A DNA stretch of 64,000 bases from Thiofaba sp039822285 (lineage in GTDB: Bacteria > Pseudomonadota > Gammaproteobacteria > Halothiobacillales > Halothiobacillaceae), in NCBI RefSeq assembly GCF_039822285.1, contig NZ_JBAJEY010000007.1, positions 49,384 to 113,383 of the forward strand, given 5' to 3'. Within the stretch, counting starts at the first letter, position 1, and every line of letters begins with the position of its first letter. The notes under the pieces were generated by a model. The model was not told where the DNA came from. It saw only the letters and a list, made by a program, of their open reading frames with translations, and did no database searches. This document shows positions 1-9,473 of the stretch, piece after piece. The position numbers were made by a program, and so were the translations under genes.

Positions 1-5
1 AGATC

Positions 6-70
6 GGCCCGAGGACGGGCCTCCTACGAAACTGCTGCGGGTGGGAGCGACGTGTCGCCGCGATAAGGGT
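6..70. repeat. REP-like paired hairpins at window edge
   Basis: Two short palindromes lie close together. GGCCCG-AGGA-CGGGCC is at 6-21 and GCGAC-GT-GTCGC is centred near 53. The second sits in a GTGGGAGCGAC context that resembles intergenic REP-type repeats of pseudomonads and relatives. No gene is seen in 1-127. The pair may end a gene outside the window. Confidence 0.4.
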
Positions 71-127
71 CTGATGAGAACTCAACCTCCCCAAGCCATC
101 ACCTAACCTCCCTATGGAGCGCCCAAC

Positions 128-1219
128 ATGATCTCCCCGGCCCGCAAGGCCCTGGCCTTGATTCTCCTCACCGCGCTGGCCGCCTGCAAAGAGCCTGAAG
201 CCCCCCGCGAGGTCATCCGCCCGGCCCAGGTCTGGACCGTGAGCGGACAGGCCGCGGCTGCGGCCACGGCCTACTCCGGCACCGTGCAGGCCCGGCATGA
301 GGCTGCGCTTGGCTTTCGCATCCCAGGCAAGGTCAGTGAGCGCCGGGTCGAGCTTGGCAGCCATGTGCAGGCCGAGCAGGTGCTGGCGCGGCTGGACACC
401 CGCGACCTCGATCTGCAACTCGCAAGCCACCGCGCAAACCTTGCGGCGGCGGAGGCTGAACTCACCCAGGCCCGCAACGAACTGGCGCGCCTGAAGCCGT
501 TGTACGCGCAGAAGTTCATCGGCAAATCGGCCCTCGACCAGGCCCAGGCCGCCTTCGATGCCGCCACCGCGCGGGTGAGCTCCGCCCGTGCCCAAGTCAG
601 CCTGGCCGAAAACCAGGCGCAGTACACCCAGCTTCTGGCCGACCGGCCGGGCATCATCACCCGCGTCGCGGCCGAGGTCGGCCAGGTGGTGGCCGCAGGG
701 CAGCCGGTGTTCAGCGTGGCCTACGATGGCGAGCGCGAGGTGCATGTGCGGGTCGGCGAGGCCACGGCCCAGGCCATGCCGGTGGGCACACCGCTCCAGG
801 TACGGCTCGGGTCCGCGCCCGAGCCGCTGCGCGACGGCCAGGTGCGCGAGATCGCCCCCGCCCTGGACGCCACACGCAGCGTGCTGGTGAAGGTGGCCCT
901 ACCCGGTGCGCCACAGGATCTGCGCCTTGGCCTCACTGCCGAAGTCCTCCTGCCCGCTGCGCGGGGTGAGGCCACCCACTGGCTGCCCGCCTCGGCCCTG
1001 TTCCAGCAGGGGACCTCCACCGCCGTCTGGGTACTGGACGCGAACGAGCGGGTGACCCTGCACGCGATCGAGGTCTTGGCCTTTCGCGAGGACGGCCTCC
1101 TGGTGCGCGGCCTGACCGAAGGTGCGCGCGTCGTAGCCGCCGGGGTGCATAGGCTGAGTGAGGGCCAGACCGTCCGCCCGGTGCCCTACGATGGCCCGTT
1201 CAAAGGTCGCACCCCATGA
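128..1219 (+). CDS. RND efflux periplasmic adaptor lipoprotein
   Basis: Membrane fusion protein of a resistance-nodulation-division pump. It links an inner-membrane RND permease to an outer-membrane channel. The 363-residue protein begins with a lipoprotein signal ending in LAAC (Cys20), so it is probably lipid-anchored in the inner membrane. Residues about 50-200 hold the two biotinyl-lipoyl half motifs flanking an alanine- and glutamine-rich helical hairpin, followed by beta-barrel and membrane-proximal domains, as in AcrA/MexA. GGAG at 116-119 fits the start. Its stop overlaps the permease start (ATGA), so the pair is translationally coupled. No outer-membrane channel gene is adjacent; a TolC from elsewhere is probably used. 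The substrate cannot be told. Confidence 0.9.
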   Translation: MISPARKALALILLTALAACKEPEAPREVIRPAQVWTVSGQAAAAATAYSGTVQARHEAALGFRIPGKVSERRVELGSHVQAEQVLARLDTRDLDLQLASHRANLAAAEAELTQARNELARLKPLYAQKFIGKSALDQAQAAFDAATARVSSARAQVSLAENQAQYTQLLADRPGIITRVAAEVGQVVAAGQPVFSVAYDGEREVHVRVGEATAQAMPVGTPLQVRLGSAPEPLRDGQVREIAPALDATRSVLVKVALPGAPQDLRLGLTAEVLLPAARGEATHWLPASALFQQGTSTAVWVLDANERVTLHAIEVLAFREDGLLVRGLTEGARVVAAGVHRLSEGQTVRPVPYDGPFKGRTP

Positions 1220-4200
1220 AGGGCTTCAACCTCTCCGACTGGGCGCTGCGTCACCCGAGCTTCGTGCTCTACCTGATGCTGTTGACCCTGGCATTGGGGG
1301 TGTTCAGTTACGGCAAGCTCGGCCAGTCGGAAGACCCGCCGTTTACCTTCAAGGTCATGCTGGTCAAGGTCGCCTGGCCCGGGGCCACGGCGCGCGAGAT
1401 GGAACAGCAGGTGGTGGATCGGATCGAGAAGGTCATCCTCGAGACCGAGCACGTGGACATCGTGCGCAGCTTCTCCCGCCCCGGCGAGGCCAACATCTTC
1501 GTCATGGCCAAGGACAGCGCCCCCTCAATGGCCATGCCGGGGATGTTCTACGACATCCGCAAACGGGTCGGCGACCTCCGCGCGAGCCTGCCGGAGGGGG
1601 TGCAGGGGCCATTCTTCAACGACGAGTTCGGCGACACCTTTGGCAACATCTTCGCCCTCACCGGCGATGGCTTCAGCCCCGCCCAGCTGCGGGATGCGGC
1701 CGACGCCATCCGCAAGGAACTGCTGCGCGTCCCGGATGTGGCCAAGGTGCTGATCCTGGGCGAGCAGAAGGAGCGGGTGTTCATCGAGCTCTCCAACAGC
1801 CGGCTCGCCAACCTCGGCTTCTCCGTGCCGCAGCTCATCGAGGTGCTGCGTGGGCAGAACGTCATCGCCGCCACGGGGGCCTACCACACCCCGACCGACC
1901 GCATCTTCGTGCGCCCCGACGGGGCGTTCCGCACCCTCGATGACCTGCGCGAGCTGCCGATCCGCATCGACGGCCACACCCTGCGCCTGGGCGAGGTGGC
2001 CGAGATCAAACGCGGCTACGAGGATCCGCCCCCCGCCCTGTTCCGCTTCATGGGCGAGCCGGCCCTCGGCATCGGCGTGGCCATGCGCAAGGGCGGGGAT
2101 GTGATCGCCCTTGGCCGCGCCCTGGAGGCGGCCATGGCGCGGATCGAACAGCAGCTGCCGGTGGGCATGGCGCTGCATCGGGTCAACGACCAGCCGGCGG
2201 CCGTCAAGCGCTCGATCAACGAGTTCCTCAAGGTGGTCGCCGAGGCCGTGGTGATCGTGCTGGCGGTGAGCTTTCTGAGCCTCGGCCTGCGCGCAGGGCT
2301 GGTGGTGGCCCTGTCCATCCCGCTGGTGCTGGCCGGCACCTTCCTGGTCATGCACCTGTTCGACATCGGCCTGCACAAGATCTCGCTCGGCTCCCTGATC
2401 CTCGCCCTGGGGTTGTTGGTGGACGATGCGATCATCGCGGTGGAGATGATGGCGGTGAAGATGCACGAGGGCATGGAGCGGATGAAGGCGGCGAGCTTCG
2501 CCTACACCACCACCGCCTTCCCGATGCTGACCGGCACCCTGATCACCGCGGCGGGCTTTCTGCCGATCGCCCTGGCGCAGTCCTCGGTGGGCGAGTTCAC
2601 CCGCTCGATCTTCCAGGTGGTGACCATCGCCCTGCTGCTCTCCTGGCTGGCCGCGGTCATCGTCATCCCCTACCTTGGCTACCATCTGCTGGCGGAGCGC
2701 GGCGCGGCCAGGCGCCCGCCCGGCCCCATCGGCCGTTGGCTTGCGCCCATCACCACGGCCCAGCACGCCCTCGCCGAGCGCTTCCTCGCCCGCTTCCGCC
2801 GCCTGATCGAGGCCTGTGTGCGGCACCCTGTGCGGGTGATCGTGCTTACCGTGGCCGCCTTTATCGGCTCCATCGGCCTGTTTGGCCTGGTCGAGAAGCA
2901 ATTCTTCCCCGACGCCACCCGGCTGGAGCTGATCGTCGACCTCAAGCTGCCGGAGGGCGCGTCGCTGGCGGCCACCCAGGCGGTCAGCCACAAGCTCGAA
3001 GGCTTCCTTGCCACCCAGCGCCAGCACATCGACAACTACGTGGCCTACGTGGGTGAAGGCTCGCCGCGCTTCTACCTGCCGCTTGACCAGCAGCTGCCCG
3101 ACATCGGCTTCGCCCAGTTCGTCATCACCACCAAGAGCATTCCCGACCGGGAGGCCCTGCGCGGCAAGCTGATCACCCTGCTCGATGAGGGCAGCGAGTT
3201 TGCCGCGGTGCGCGGGCGGGTGATCCGTCTGGAGAACGGCCCCCCGGTCGGCTACCCGGTGCAGTTCCGCGTCTCGGGCGACGACCTTGGGCAGCTGCGC
3301 AAGATCGCCGAAGAGGTGGCGGCGGTGATGCGCGCCCACCCTCACCTGGTGAATGTGCATCTGGACTGGACCGAACGGGTGAAGGGCATCGTGCTGAAGA
3401 TCGACACGCCCCAGGCCATCAGTCTCGGCCTCACCCGCGCGCAGATCGCCCAGGCCGTGCAGCAGGCCCTCAACGGCATCCCCGTCGGCGAGTTCCGCGA
3501 GCGCGACCAGACCATCCCCATCCTGCTGCGCGGGGGCATGGAGGAGCGCGAGCGCCTAAGCCTCCTCGCCGGCCTGAACCTGCCGACCACCCAGGGCACC
3601 CGCGTGCCACTCTCCCAGGTCGCGCGTATCGAGTACGTGCCGGAGGAGGGCATCGTCTGGCACCGCAACCGCGTCCCGACCATCACCGTGCGCGGCGACA
3701 TCTACACCCACATCCAGGCCCCGACCGTGACCGCCGAGATCGAGCCCCTGCTCGAACCGATCCGCGCCCGTCTGCCGCCCGGTTTCCGCATCGAGACCGG
3801 CGGCACGGTGGAGGAGAGCGCCAAGGGCAACGCCTCCATCGGCGCGAGTTTCCCGGTGTTCATCGTCGCCATGCTGACCCTGCTGATGATCCAGCTGCAA
3901 AGCCTGTCGCGCACCGCCATGGTGCTGGTGACCGCGCCCTTCGGCCTGATCGGCGTGGCGCTGTTCCTGCTTGTGTTCGACCGCCCGTTCGGCTTTGTCG
4001 CCATGCTCGGCACCATCGCCCTCTCGGGCATGATCATGCGCAACTCGGTGATCCTGGTGGACCAGATCGAGCGCAATATCCGCGAGGGCTTGGTGCCTCA
4101 GCAGGCGGTGATCGAGGCCGCCGTGCGTCGCTTCCGGCCCATCATGCTCACCGCCCTGACCGCCATCCTGGCCATGATCCCGCTCTCGCAGAGCGTGTTC

Positions 4201-4338
4201 TTCGGCCCCATGGCGGTGGCGATCATGGGCGGCCTGTTCGTCGCCACCGTGCTGACCCTGCTGTTCCTGCCGGCGCTGTACACGGTCTGGTTCAGGACGG
4301 TGAAGGGGCGCGCGGCGTTTGCCGGCGAGACGGCCTGA
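1216..4338 (+). CDS. RND efflux permease, AcrB superfamily
   Basis: Proton-driven inner-membrane export pump of 1040 residues, the usual length for the AcrB superfamily. It has an N-terminal membrane helix, two large periplasmic loops and two blocks of membrane helices. The helix-4 proton-relay motif reads GLLVDDAIIAVEM, keeping the paired aspartates of hydrophobic/amphiphilic (HAE) exporters but with Met where VEN is usual. The C-terminal half carries the repeated helix motif (GMIMRNSVILVDQIE). The start overlaps the adaptor stop by four bases. The paired aspartates argue against the heavy-metal class. Substrate is unknown; drugs, solvents or lipids are possible. Confidence 0.9.
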   Translation: MKGFNLSDWALRHPSFVLYLMLLTLALGVFSYGKLGQSEDPPFTFKVMLVKVAWPGATAREMEQQVVDRIEKVILETEHVDIVRSFSRPGEANIFVMAKDSAPSMAMPGMFYDIRKRVGDLRASLPEGVQGPFFNDEFGDTFGNIFALTGDGFSPAQLRDAADAIRKELLRVPDVAKVLILGEQKERVFIELSNSRLANLGFSVPQLIEVLRGQNVIAATGAYHTPTDRIFVRPDGAFRTLDDLRELPIRIDGHTLRLGEVAEIKRGYEDPPPALFRFMGEPALGIGVAMRKGGDVIALGRALEAAMARIEQQLPVGMALHRVNDQPAAVKRSINEFLKVVAEAVVIVLAVSFLSLGLRAGLVVALSIPLVLAGTFLVMHLFDIGLHKISLGSLILALGLLVDDAIIAVEMMAVKMHEGMERMKAASFAYTTTAFPMLTGTLITAAGFLPIALAQSSVGEFTRSIFQVVTIALLLSWLAAVIVIPYLGYHLLAERGAARRPPGPIGRWLAPITTAQHALAERFLARFRRLIEACVRHPVRVIVLTVAAFIGSIGLFGLVEKQFFPDATRLELIVDLKLPEGASLAATQAVSHKLEGFLATQRQHIDNYVAYVGEGSPRFYLPLDQQLPDIGFAQFVITTKSIPDREALRGKLITLLDEGSEFAAVRGRVIRLENGPPVGYPVQFRVSGDDLGQLRKIAEEVAAVMRAHPHLVNVHLDWTERVKGIVLKIDTPQAISLGLTRAQIAQAVQQALNGIPVGEFRERDQTIPILLRGGMEERERLSLLAGLNLPTTQGTRVPLSQVARIEYVPEEGIVWHRNRVPTITVRGDIYTHIQAPTVTAEIEPLLEPIRARLPPGFRIETGGTVEESAKGNASIGASFPVFIVAMLTLLMIQLQSLSRTAMVLVTAPFGLIGVALFLLVFDRPFGFVAMLGTIALSGMIMRNSVILVDQIERNIREGLVPQQAVIEAAVRRFRPIMLTALTAILAMIPLSQSVFFGPMAVAIMGGLFVATVLTLLFLPALYTVWFRTVKGRAAFAGETA

Positions 4339-4397
4339 TCGTCTGGAACCCGGAGGGAGGCGGACCGTCCAATGGGCATTCAACCGATCCTGATGGC

Positions 4398-5477
4398 ATG
4401 GCAATCATCCCTCCCAAGCCGCCGCGCGGGCGCGGCGCCCTCTCCAACCCGGACAACCGCTACAGCGCGTACTCCAGCACGCTGGAAGACGACGGCTGGG
4501 GGCTGCTCGACGCCCTGAGCGAAGAACCCGGACCGACCACCACGCTTGGGATCGACACCGCGCGCAGCGTGATCAGCTTCAACCAGTCGCCCGACGTCGG
4601 CTTCGACCGCTCGGTGAACCCCTACCGCGGCTGCGAGCATGGCTGCGTGTACTGTTTCGCCCGCCCAACCCATGCCTATCTTGGCCTATCGCCCGGCCTC
4701 GATTTCGAGACCCGCCTGTTCCACAAGCCGGACTCGCCCATGCTGCTGCGCAAGGAGCTGTCGAAACCTGGCTACCGCTGCCAGCCACTCGCGCTTGGCA
4801 TCAACACCGACGGCTGGCAGCCGGTCGAGCGCCGCACCCAACTGACGCGCCGCGTGCTGGAGGTGCTGGAGGATTTCGGTCATCCGGTGTCGATCGTCAC
4901 CAAGTCCGCACTGATCGAGCGTGATCTCGACATCCTCGCCCGCATGGCGCAGCGCAACCTGGTGCAGGTGATGCTGTCGATCACCACCCTGGATGACGAG
5001 CTGTGCCGGCGCATGGAACCGCGCGCGGCGCGCCCGGAGCGCCGACTCGCGGCCATCGCCCGCCTGCGCGAGGCTGGAGTGCCGGTCGGGGTGCTGGTGG
5101 CGCCCGTCATCCCCGCGCTGACCGACCACGAGCTGGAGGCCATCCTCGAACGCAGCCGCGAGGCGGGCGCCGAGAGCGCAGGCTATGTCCTGCTGCGCCT
5201 GCCGCACGACTTGGAGGGGCTGTTCGCGGAGTGGTTGCAGACGCACGCCCCGCTGCGCGCGGAGCATGTCTGGTCACGCCTGCGTGAGATGCGCGGCGGA
5301 AAGGCCTATCAGTCCGCGTTCGGCGAACGCATGGCCGGCCGTGGACTGTGGGCGGAGCTGTTGCGCAAGCGCTTCGACATCGCCCGCCGCCGGCTCGGCT
5401 TCGGGCACCTGCCGCCGCTGGACGTCTCACACTTCAGGGTGCCGGACACGACAGGACAGATGGGGCTGTTCGAATAA
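4398..5477 (+). CDS. PA0069-family radical SAM protein
   Basis: Radical SAM enzyme of 359 residues. The iron-sulfur motif CEHGCVYC (Cys79, Cys83, Cys86) gives the CX3CX2C spacing that chelates a 4Fe-4S cluster and binds S-adenosylmethionine. It follows a conserved segment, SVNPYRGCEHG, typical of the PA0069/Rv2578c family (COG1533, related to spore photoproduct lyase). Its substrate is not established in the family. It is 60 bp past the efflux permease on the same strand and convergent with the midA-like gene, separated by only 16 bp. The ATG at 4398 precedes the conserved N-terminus; an out-of-frame ATG lies at 4393. Confidence 0.9.
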   Translation: MAIIPPKPPRGRGALSNPDNRYSAYSSTLEDDGWGLLDALSEEPGPTTTLGIDTARSVISFNQSPDVGFDRSVNPYRGCEHGCVYCFARPTHAYLGLSPGLDFETRLFHKPDSPMLLRKELSKPGYRCQPLALGINTDGWQPVERRTQLTRRVLEVLEDFGHPVSIVTKSALIERDLDILARMAQRNLVQVMLSITTLDDELCRRMEPRAARPERRLAAIARLREAGVPVGVLVAPVIPALTDHELEAILERSREAGAESAGYVLLRLPHDLEGLFAEWLQTHAPLRAEHVWSRLREMRGGKAYQSAFGERMAGRGLWAELLRKRFDIARRRLGFGHLPPLDVSHFRVPDTTGQMGLFE

Positions 5478-5493
5478 GACTGGCAAGGCGGCC

Positions 5494-6699
5494 TTACAAC
5501 CGGTCGCGGAAGTCCCGCAGGGTGAAGCCCGCAAGCGGGCCGTCCACGCCTTGGCCCAGGGCGATGACCTTGAAGCGCTCGCCCATCTCGCCCGGCATCA
5601 TCAGGGTCTTGAAGCCCTGCGCCAGACGCAGCTGCTCGGCCTCACCCCCAGCCTTGGCGAAGGCCTGCTCGTAGACCTCGGCCAGGCCGCAGCCGAGCAG
5701 GAAATGCGCCTGCATGGTGTAGCCGAGCACCGCGAGCCCTGCATCCTGTGCTGCAGCCGCGACGCGGGAGAAGTCCACCCAGGCGGTGATGTCCTGCAGC
5801 CCCGGGTGGAGCAGCGGGTCGTCATGCGCATGGTGGCGCAGGTGGCAGCGCAGGGTGCCCATCCAGCGCTCCCGGGCGTACAGCTCGCTCCGACTACCGC
5901 CGTAGTCGAACAGCAAGGCGACGCCCTGCCGCAGGGTATGGGCGAGGCCCGCGACCCAGCCCGGCAGCTCCGGATGGAACTCGACCCGGTAACCGGGTGG
6001 GAAGGACTCGCCGCGGCTGGCCTCGATCTCGGCCAGCACGGCACGGTCCGCGTCCAGCGCCGGCAGGCGGGTCCAGGCCAGCCTGCCCTCCTCCAGCGTC
6101 ACGCCCAGGCGCACCGGCCCCTCCCCGCCGACCTCGAGGATGCGCACCGGCAGGGCGTCGAGCACCTCGTTGCCGACGATGACGCCGGTGAAGTCCTCGG
6201 GCCAGGCCTCGAGCCACTCCACCCGTTCGAGCAGGTGCGGGGCTGACGCCTCAAGGCGCTCGCGCTGCACCGTACGCAGGCTCGCAGAGAGATCCAGGAT
6301 CAGGTAGCGCGCAGGCAGGCAACCGAGCCGCTCCAGCTCGAGCAGAAGCTCGACCGCAAGCCTTCCGGACCCGGCGCCGAACTCCAGCACGTCGCCTGCT
6401 CCAAGCCGCTCCAGCACCTCCGCCACCTGCCGCGCCAGGGCTCGGCCGAACAGCGGCGAGACCTCGGGAGCGGTAACGAAGTCCCCTGCCGCGCCGAACT
6501 TCGGCAGTCCCGCCGCGTAGTACCCCAGCCCCGGCGCGTACAGCGCCTCGCGCATGAAGTCGGCGAAATCCAGCGCCCCTCCTGCCGCCTCGATGCGGCC
6601 TTGCAGGTGCTTGAGCACCTGCTCGCCGTGCGCCAAGACCTCGGGCGGGAGGGGGGGCAACCCATCGTTCCGCCGCGCACGCGGAGTCTCGCACCTCAC
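5494..6699 (-). CDS. MidA/NDUFAF7-family SAM-dependent methyltransferase
   Basis: Class I methyltransferase of the DUF185/COG1565 family, 401 residues. The N-terminal part carries the family's YAPGLGYYA segment. The SAM-binding glycine motif LEFGAGSGRL follows at about residues 113-122. The eukaryotic member NDUFAF7 methylates an arginine in a complex I subunit; the bacterial substrate is unknown. The start is GTG at 6699, overlapping the folB stop by four bases (GTGA), so the two are translationally coupled. The link with folB is common in proteobacterial genomes but its meaning is unclear. Confidence 0.88.
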   Translation of the reverse strand: MRCETPRARRNDGLPPLPPEVLAHGEQVLKHLQGRIEAAGGALDFADFMREALYAPGLGYYAAGLPKFGAAGDFVTAPEVSPLFGRALARQVAEVLERLGAGDVLEFGAGSGRLAVELLLELERLGCLPARYLILDLSASLRTVQRERLEASAPHLLERVEWLEAWPEDFTGVIVGNEVLDALPVRILEVGGEGPVRLGVTLEEGRLAWTRLPALDADRAVLAEIEASRGESFPPGYRVEFHPELPGWVAGLAHTLRQGVALLFDYGGSRSELYARERWMGTLRCHLRHHAHDDPLLHPGLQDITAWVDFSRVAAAAQDAGLAVLGYTMQAHFLLGCGLAEVYEQAFAKAGGEAEQLRLAQGFKTLMMPGEMGERFKVIALGQGVDGPLAGFTLRDFRDRL

Positions 6700-7052
6700 A
6701 GCCGGCTGCCCCGCTCGATCTGTACGCCCACCCCGGCTGCGCCCTTCACCGCCCCCGGCTTGGTCACGCGCACGCGAACCCAGGGGCTGCCGAATTCGTC
6801 CCGCACGATCGCGGCGACCTGCTCGGCCAAGGTCTCGACCAGCAGGAAGCGACTCTCACCGACGAACTGGATCAGGCGCTTGGAGACTTGCTTGTAGTCC
6901 AGCGCGCGGGCAATGTCGTCATGCTCGGCCGGGGCACGATTGTCCCAGGCCATGTCCAGGTCCAGGCGCACGGTCTGCGGGGTCACCCGCTCCCAGTCAT
7001 AGATGCCGATGATGGTTTCGATGCGCAGATCGGAGATGAAGACGATGTCCAT
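6696..7052 (-). CDS. folB: Dihydroneopterin aldolase
   Basis: Converts 7,8-dihydroneopterin to 6-hydroxymethyl-7,8-dihydropterin and glycolaldehyde in folate synthesis; cytosolic. The 118-residue length is normal for FolB. The family features are clear: N-terminal DIVFISDLRIETIIGIYDWE, the central LVETLAEQVA helix with the pterin-binding glutamate, and the C-terminal VRVRVTKPGA strand. It is the first gene of a two-gene minus-strand operon with the midA-like gene. Its start faces the tRNA-Leu promoter. A possible -10 (TATAGT on the minus strand near 7090) is visible, but I find no convincing -35. Confidence 0.95.
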   Translation of the reverse strand: MDIVFISDLRIETIIGIYDWERVTPQTVRLDLDMAWDNRAPAEHDDIARALDYKQVSKRLIQFVGESRFLLVETLAEQVAAIVRDEFGSPWVRVRVTKPGAVKGAAGVGVQIERGSRL

Positions 7053-7133
7053 GCGTTGGCCTTGCTCGGGTCTTGACGACGCGGCTCACTATACCGGCCG
7101 CAAAAAAATAGATCACTGTTTGCCGGAGCCCCC

Positions 7134-7161
7134 TTGACACCCCCGCGGAACCCTCTAAAAT
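7134..7161 (+). promoter_or_regulatory. Sigma70 promoter of tRNA-Leu/tRNA-Val
   Basis: A perfect -35 TTGACA (7134-7139), a 16-base spacer and -10 TAAAAT (7156-7161). It is followed by a GC-rich discriminator (GCGC), as expected for stable RNA genes. tRNA-Leu begins 16 bases downstream. Confidence 0.8.
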
Positions 7162-7176
7162 GCGCATCCACTGATT

Positions 7177-7261
7177 GCCTAGGTGGCGAAATTGGTAGAC
7201 GCACTAGTTTCAGGTACTAGCGGGTAACACCGTGGAGGTTCGAGTCCTCTCCTAGGCACCA
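7177..7261 (+). tRNA. tRNA-Leu (CAG)
   Basis: Class II tRNA with CCA encoded. The acceptor stem GCCTAGG pairs with CCTAGGC. The anticodon stem CTAGT/ACTAG encloses loop TTCAGGT, giving anticodon CAG (reads CUG). A long variable arm (CGGGTAACACCG region) and a GGTTCGAGTCC T-arm are present. First gene of a two-tRNA unit with tRNA-Val. Confidence 0.95.
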
Positions 7262-7332
7262 AAGATTTCGGAAAGCGATCTGATCGGTTTCCCAAATGAC
7301 CAGACGACCCGGCCCTGCCGGGTTTCGATTTC

Positions 7333-7409
7333 AGGCGCGTAGCTCAGCTGGTTAGAGCACCACCTTGACATGGTGGGGGTCGTTGGTTCGATTCCAATCG
7401 CGCCTACCA
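7333..7409 (+). tRNA. tRNA-Val (GAC)
   Basis: Acceptor AGGCGCG pairs with CGCGCCT, then ACCA. The anticodon stem CCACC/GGTGG encloses TTGACAT, giving anticodon GAC. The T-arm contains GGTTCGATTCC. It is followed six bases later by a strong intrinsic terminator, so the tRNA unit ends here, before thrS. Confidence 0.96.
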
Positions 7410-7414
7410 ATTCC

Positions 7415-7440
7415 GGGCGCAGCCAAGGCTGCGCCCTTTT
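7415..7440 (+). terminator. Intrinsic terminator after tRNA-Val
   Basis: Ten-base-pair stem GGGCGCAGCC / GGCTGCGCCC with an AA loop (7415-7436), then TTTT. It separates the tRNA unit from thrS, which begins 87 bases later and must have its own promoter or take readthrough. No clear -35/-10 pair is seen in 7441-7527. Confidence 0.85.
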
Positions 7441-7527
7441 CGTTTGTGCGGCATGCCTGCCGCGCAGGCGTCCTTTGTGTGTTACGCGGCCCGTGGTAGG
7501 GGTCGCCACTGAACCGAGGAACTCGAC

Positions 7528-9435
7528 ATGCCGAACATCACCCTTCCCGATGGCTCCCAGCGCCAGTTCGACCACCCCATCAGCCTGATGGACATTGCCG
7601 TAAGCATCGGCCCGCGTCTGGCCAAGGCCTGCGTGGCAGCCGAGGTGGATGGCCGCCTGATGGACATGAGCCGCGTCATCAGCCACGACGCCACGGTGCG
7701 CTTCCTCACCCCCAAGGATGCGGAAGGGGTGGATGTGATCCGCCACTCCACCGCCCACCTGCTGGCGCAGGCGGTCAAGCAGCTCTACCCTCAGGCGCAG
7801 GTGACCATCGGCCCGGTGATCGAGAACGGCTTTTACTACGATTTCGCCATCGAGCCGCCCTTCACCACCGACGACCTCGAGAAGATCGAGGCCCGCATGC
7901 ACGAACTGGCGAAGGCCGATCAGCCCCTGTCGCGCCAGGTGATGAGCCGCGACGAGGCCGTGGCGTACTTCAAGGGCCTCGGTGAGCACTACAAGGCGGA
8001 GATCATCGAGTCCATCCCGGCCAACGAGGAGCTCTCGCTCTACACCCAGGGTGATTTCACCGACCTGTGCCGCGGCCCGCATGTGCCCTCCACCGGCCAT
8101 CTTGGTGCCTTCAAGCTGACCAAGGTCGCCGGCGCCTACTGGCGGGGCGACTCCAAGAACGCCATGCTCTCCCGCATCTACGGCGTCGCCTTCGCCAGCA
8201 AGAAGGAGCTGGACGAGTACCTGCACCGCATGGAGGAGGCCGAGAAGCGCGACCATCGCCGCATCGGCAAGCAGCTCGACCTGTTCCACTTCCAGGAAGA
8301 GGCGCCGGGCATGGTGTTCTGGCACGACAAGGGCTGGCGTCTGTTCCGCCAGGTGGAAGGCTTCATGCGCAACCACCTTGCCAGGTACGACTACCTCGAG
8401 GTCAACACCCCGCAGGTGCTCGACCGCTCACTGTGGGAGAAATCCGGCCACTGGGACAAGTTCGGCCACATGATCTTCGCCACCCACACCGAGGGGCGCG
8501 ACTACGCGATCAAGCCGATGAACTGCCCCGGCCATGTGCAGGTGTACAACCAGGGCCTGAAGAGCTACCGCGACCTGCCCTTCCGCATCGCGGAGTTCGG
8601 CACCGTGCACCGCAACGAGCCGTCCGGCACCCTGCACGGGCTGATGCGCGCGCGCCGCTTCACCCAGGACGATGCGCACGTGTTCTGCACCGAGGACCAG
8701 CTGCAGACCGAGGTCGCCTCGCTGATCGAGCAGACCTTCGACGTCTACAGCACGTTCGGCTTCACCGACATCACCATGGCCCTCTCCACCCGCCCGGAGC
8801 AGCGCGTAGGCGCGGATGAGCTGTGGGACAAGGCCGAGGACGCCCTGGCCAAGTCGCTCGAGGCCAAGGGTCTGGACTACCGCCTGCAGCCGGGCGAGGG
8901 CGCCTTCTACGGCCCGAAGATCGAGTTCACCCTCAAAGACTGCATCGGCCGCAACTGGCAGTGCGGCACCATCCAGGTCGACTTCTCCATGCCCGGTCGC
9001 CTGGGCGCCGAATACGTGGCCGAGGACGGCAGCAAGAAGACCCCGGTCATGGTGCACCGCGCCATCCTCGGCAGCCTGGAGCGGTTTGTGGGCATCCTGA
9101 TCGAGCACTACGCAGGCCAGTTCCCGCTCTGGCTTGCTCCCGAGCAGGTGGCGGTCATGGGCATCACCGACCGGCAGGCCCCGTTCGTGCAGGAAGTCGA
9201 GAAGACCCTGCGCGCCGCAGGCTTCCGCGCCCGCGCGGATTTGCGCAACGAGAAGATCGGCTTTAAAATCCGCGAATTAACTTTGCAGCGCATCCCCTAC
9301 CTCGTAGTAATTGGGGATCGCGAAGTGGAACAGCGTCAGGTCTCTGTCCGCACGCGTAGCGGCGAGGATCTCGGCAGCATGGGCCTGGATGACTTCATTG
9401 CCAGACTGCGTGAGGAAGTCGACCGGCGCCATTGA
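7528..9435 (+). CDS. thrS: Threonyl-tRNA synthetase
   Basis: Charges tRNA-Thr with threonine in the cytosol. It is a 635-residue class IIa synthetase. A TGS domain occupies about 1-60. The zinc-type editing domain has the HxxxH motif in HSTAHLLAQ (His73, His77). The catalytic core includes MNCPGHVQVY, with a zinc-binding Cys, and the RNEPSGTLHGLMR motif. A C-terminal anticodon-binding domain follows. E. coli ThrS has 642 residues. It opens the classic thrS-infC-rpmI-rplT-pheS-pheT-ihfA block, 38 bases before infC. In E. coli the gene represses its own translation through a tRNA-like leader; I could not confirm such a leader here. Confidence 0.98.
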   Translation: MPNITLPDGSQRQFDHPISLMDIAVSIGPRLAKACVAAEVDGRLMDMSRVISHDATVRFLTPKDAEGVDVIRHSTAHLLAQAVKQLYPQAQVTIGPVIENGFYYDFAIEPPFTTDDLEKIEARMHELAKADQPLSRQVMSRDEAVAYFKGLGEHYKAEIIESIPANEELSLYTQGDFTDLCRGPHVPSTGHLGAFKLTKVAGAYWRGDSKNAMLSRIYGVAFASKKELDEYLHRMEEAEKRDHRRIGKQLDLFHFQEEAPGMVFWHDKGWRLFRQVEGFMRNHLARYDYLEVNTPQVLDRSLWEKSGHWDKFGHMIFATHTEGRDYAIKPMNCPGHVQVYNQGLKSYRDLPFRIAEFGTVHRNEPSGTLHGLMRARRFTQDDAHVFCTEDQLQTEVASLIEQTFDVYSTFGFTDITMALSTRPEQRVGADELWDKAEDALAKSLEAKGLDYRLQPGEGAFYGPKIEFTLKDCIGRNWQCGTIQVDFSMPGRLGAEYVAEDGSKKTPVMVHRAILGSLERFVGILIEHYAGQFPLWLAPEQVAVMGITDRQAPFVQEVEKTLRAAGFRARADLRNEKIGFKIRELTLQRIPYLVVIGDREVEQRQVSVRTRSGEDLGSMGLDDFIARLREEVDRRH

Positions 9436-9473
9436 TGCGACGCTGGCTTGATCAATGACTTGAGGATACCGAC

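Noticed and set aside
7053..7133. folB promoter on the minus strand
   Set aside because: TATAGT is present, but there is no acceptable -35 at 16-18 bases, so I did not list it as a feature.
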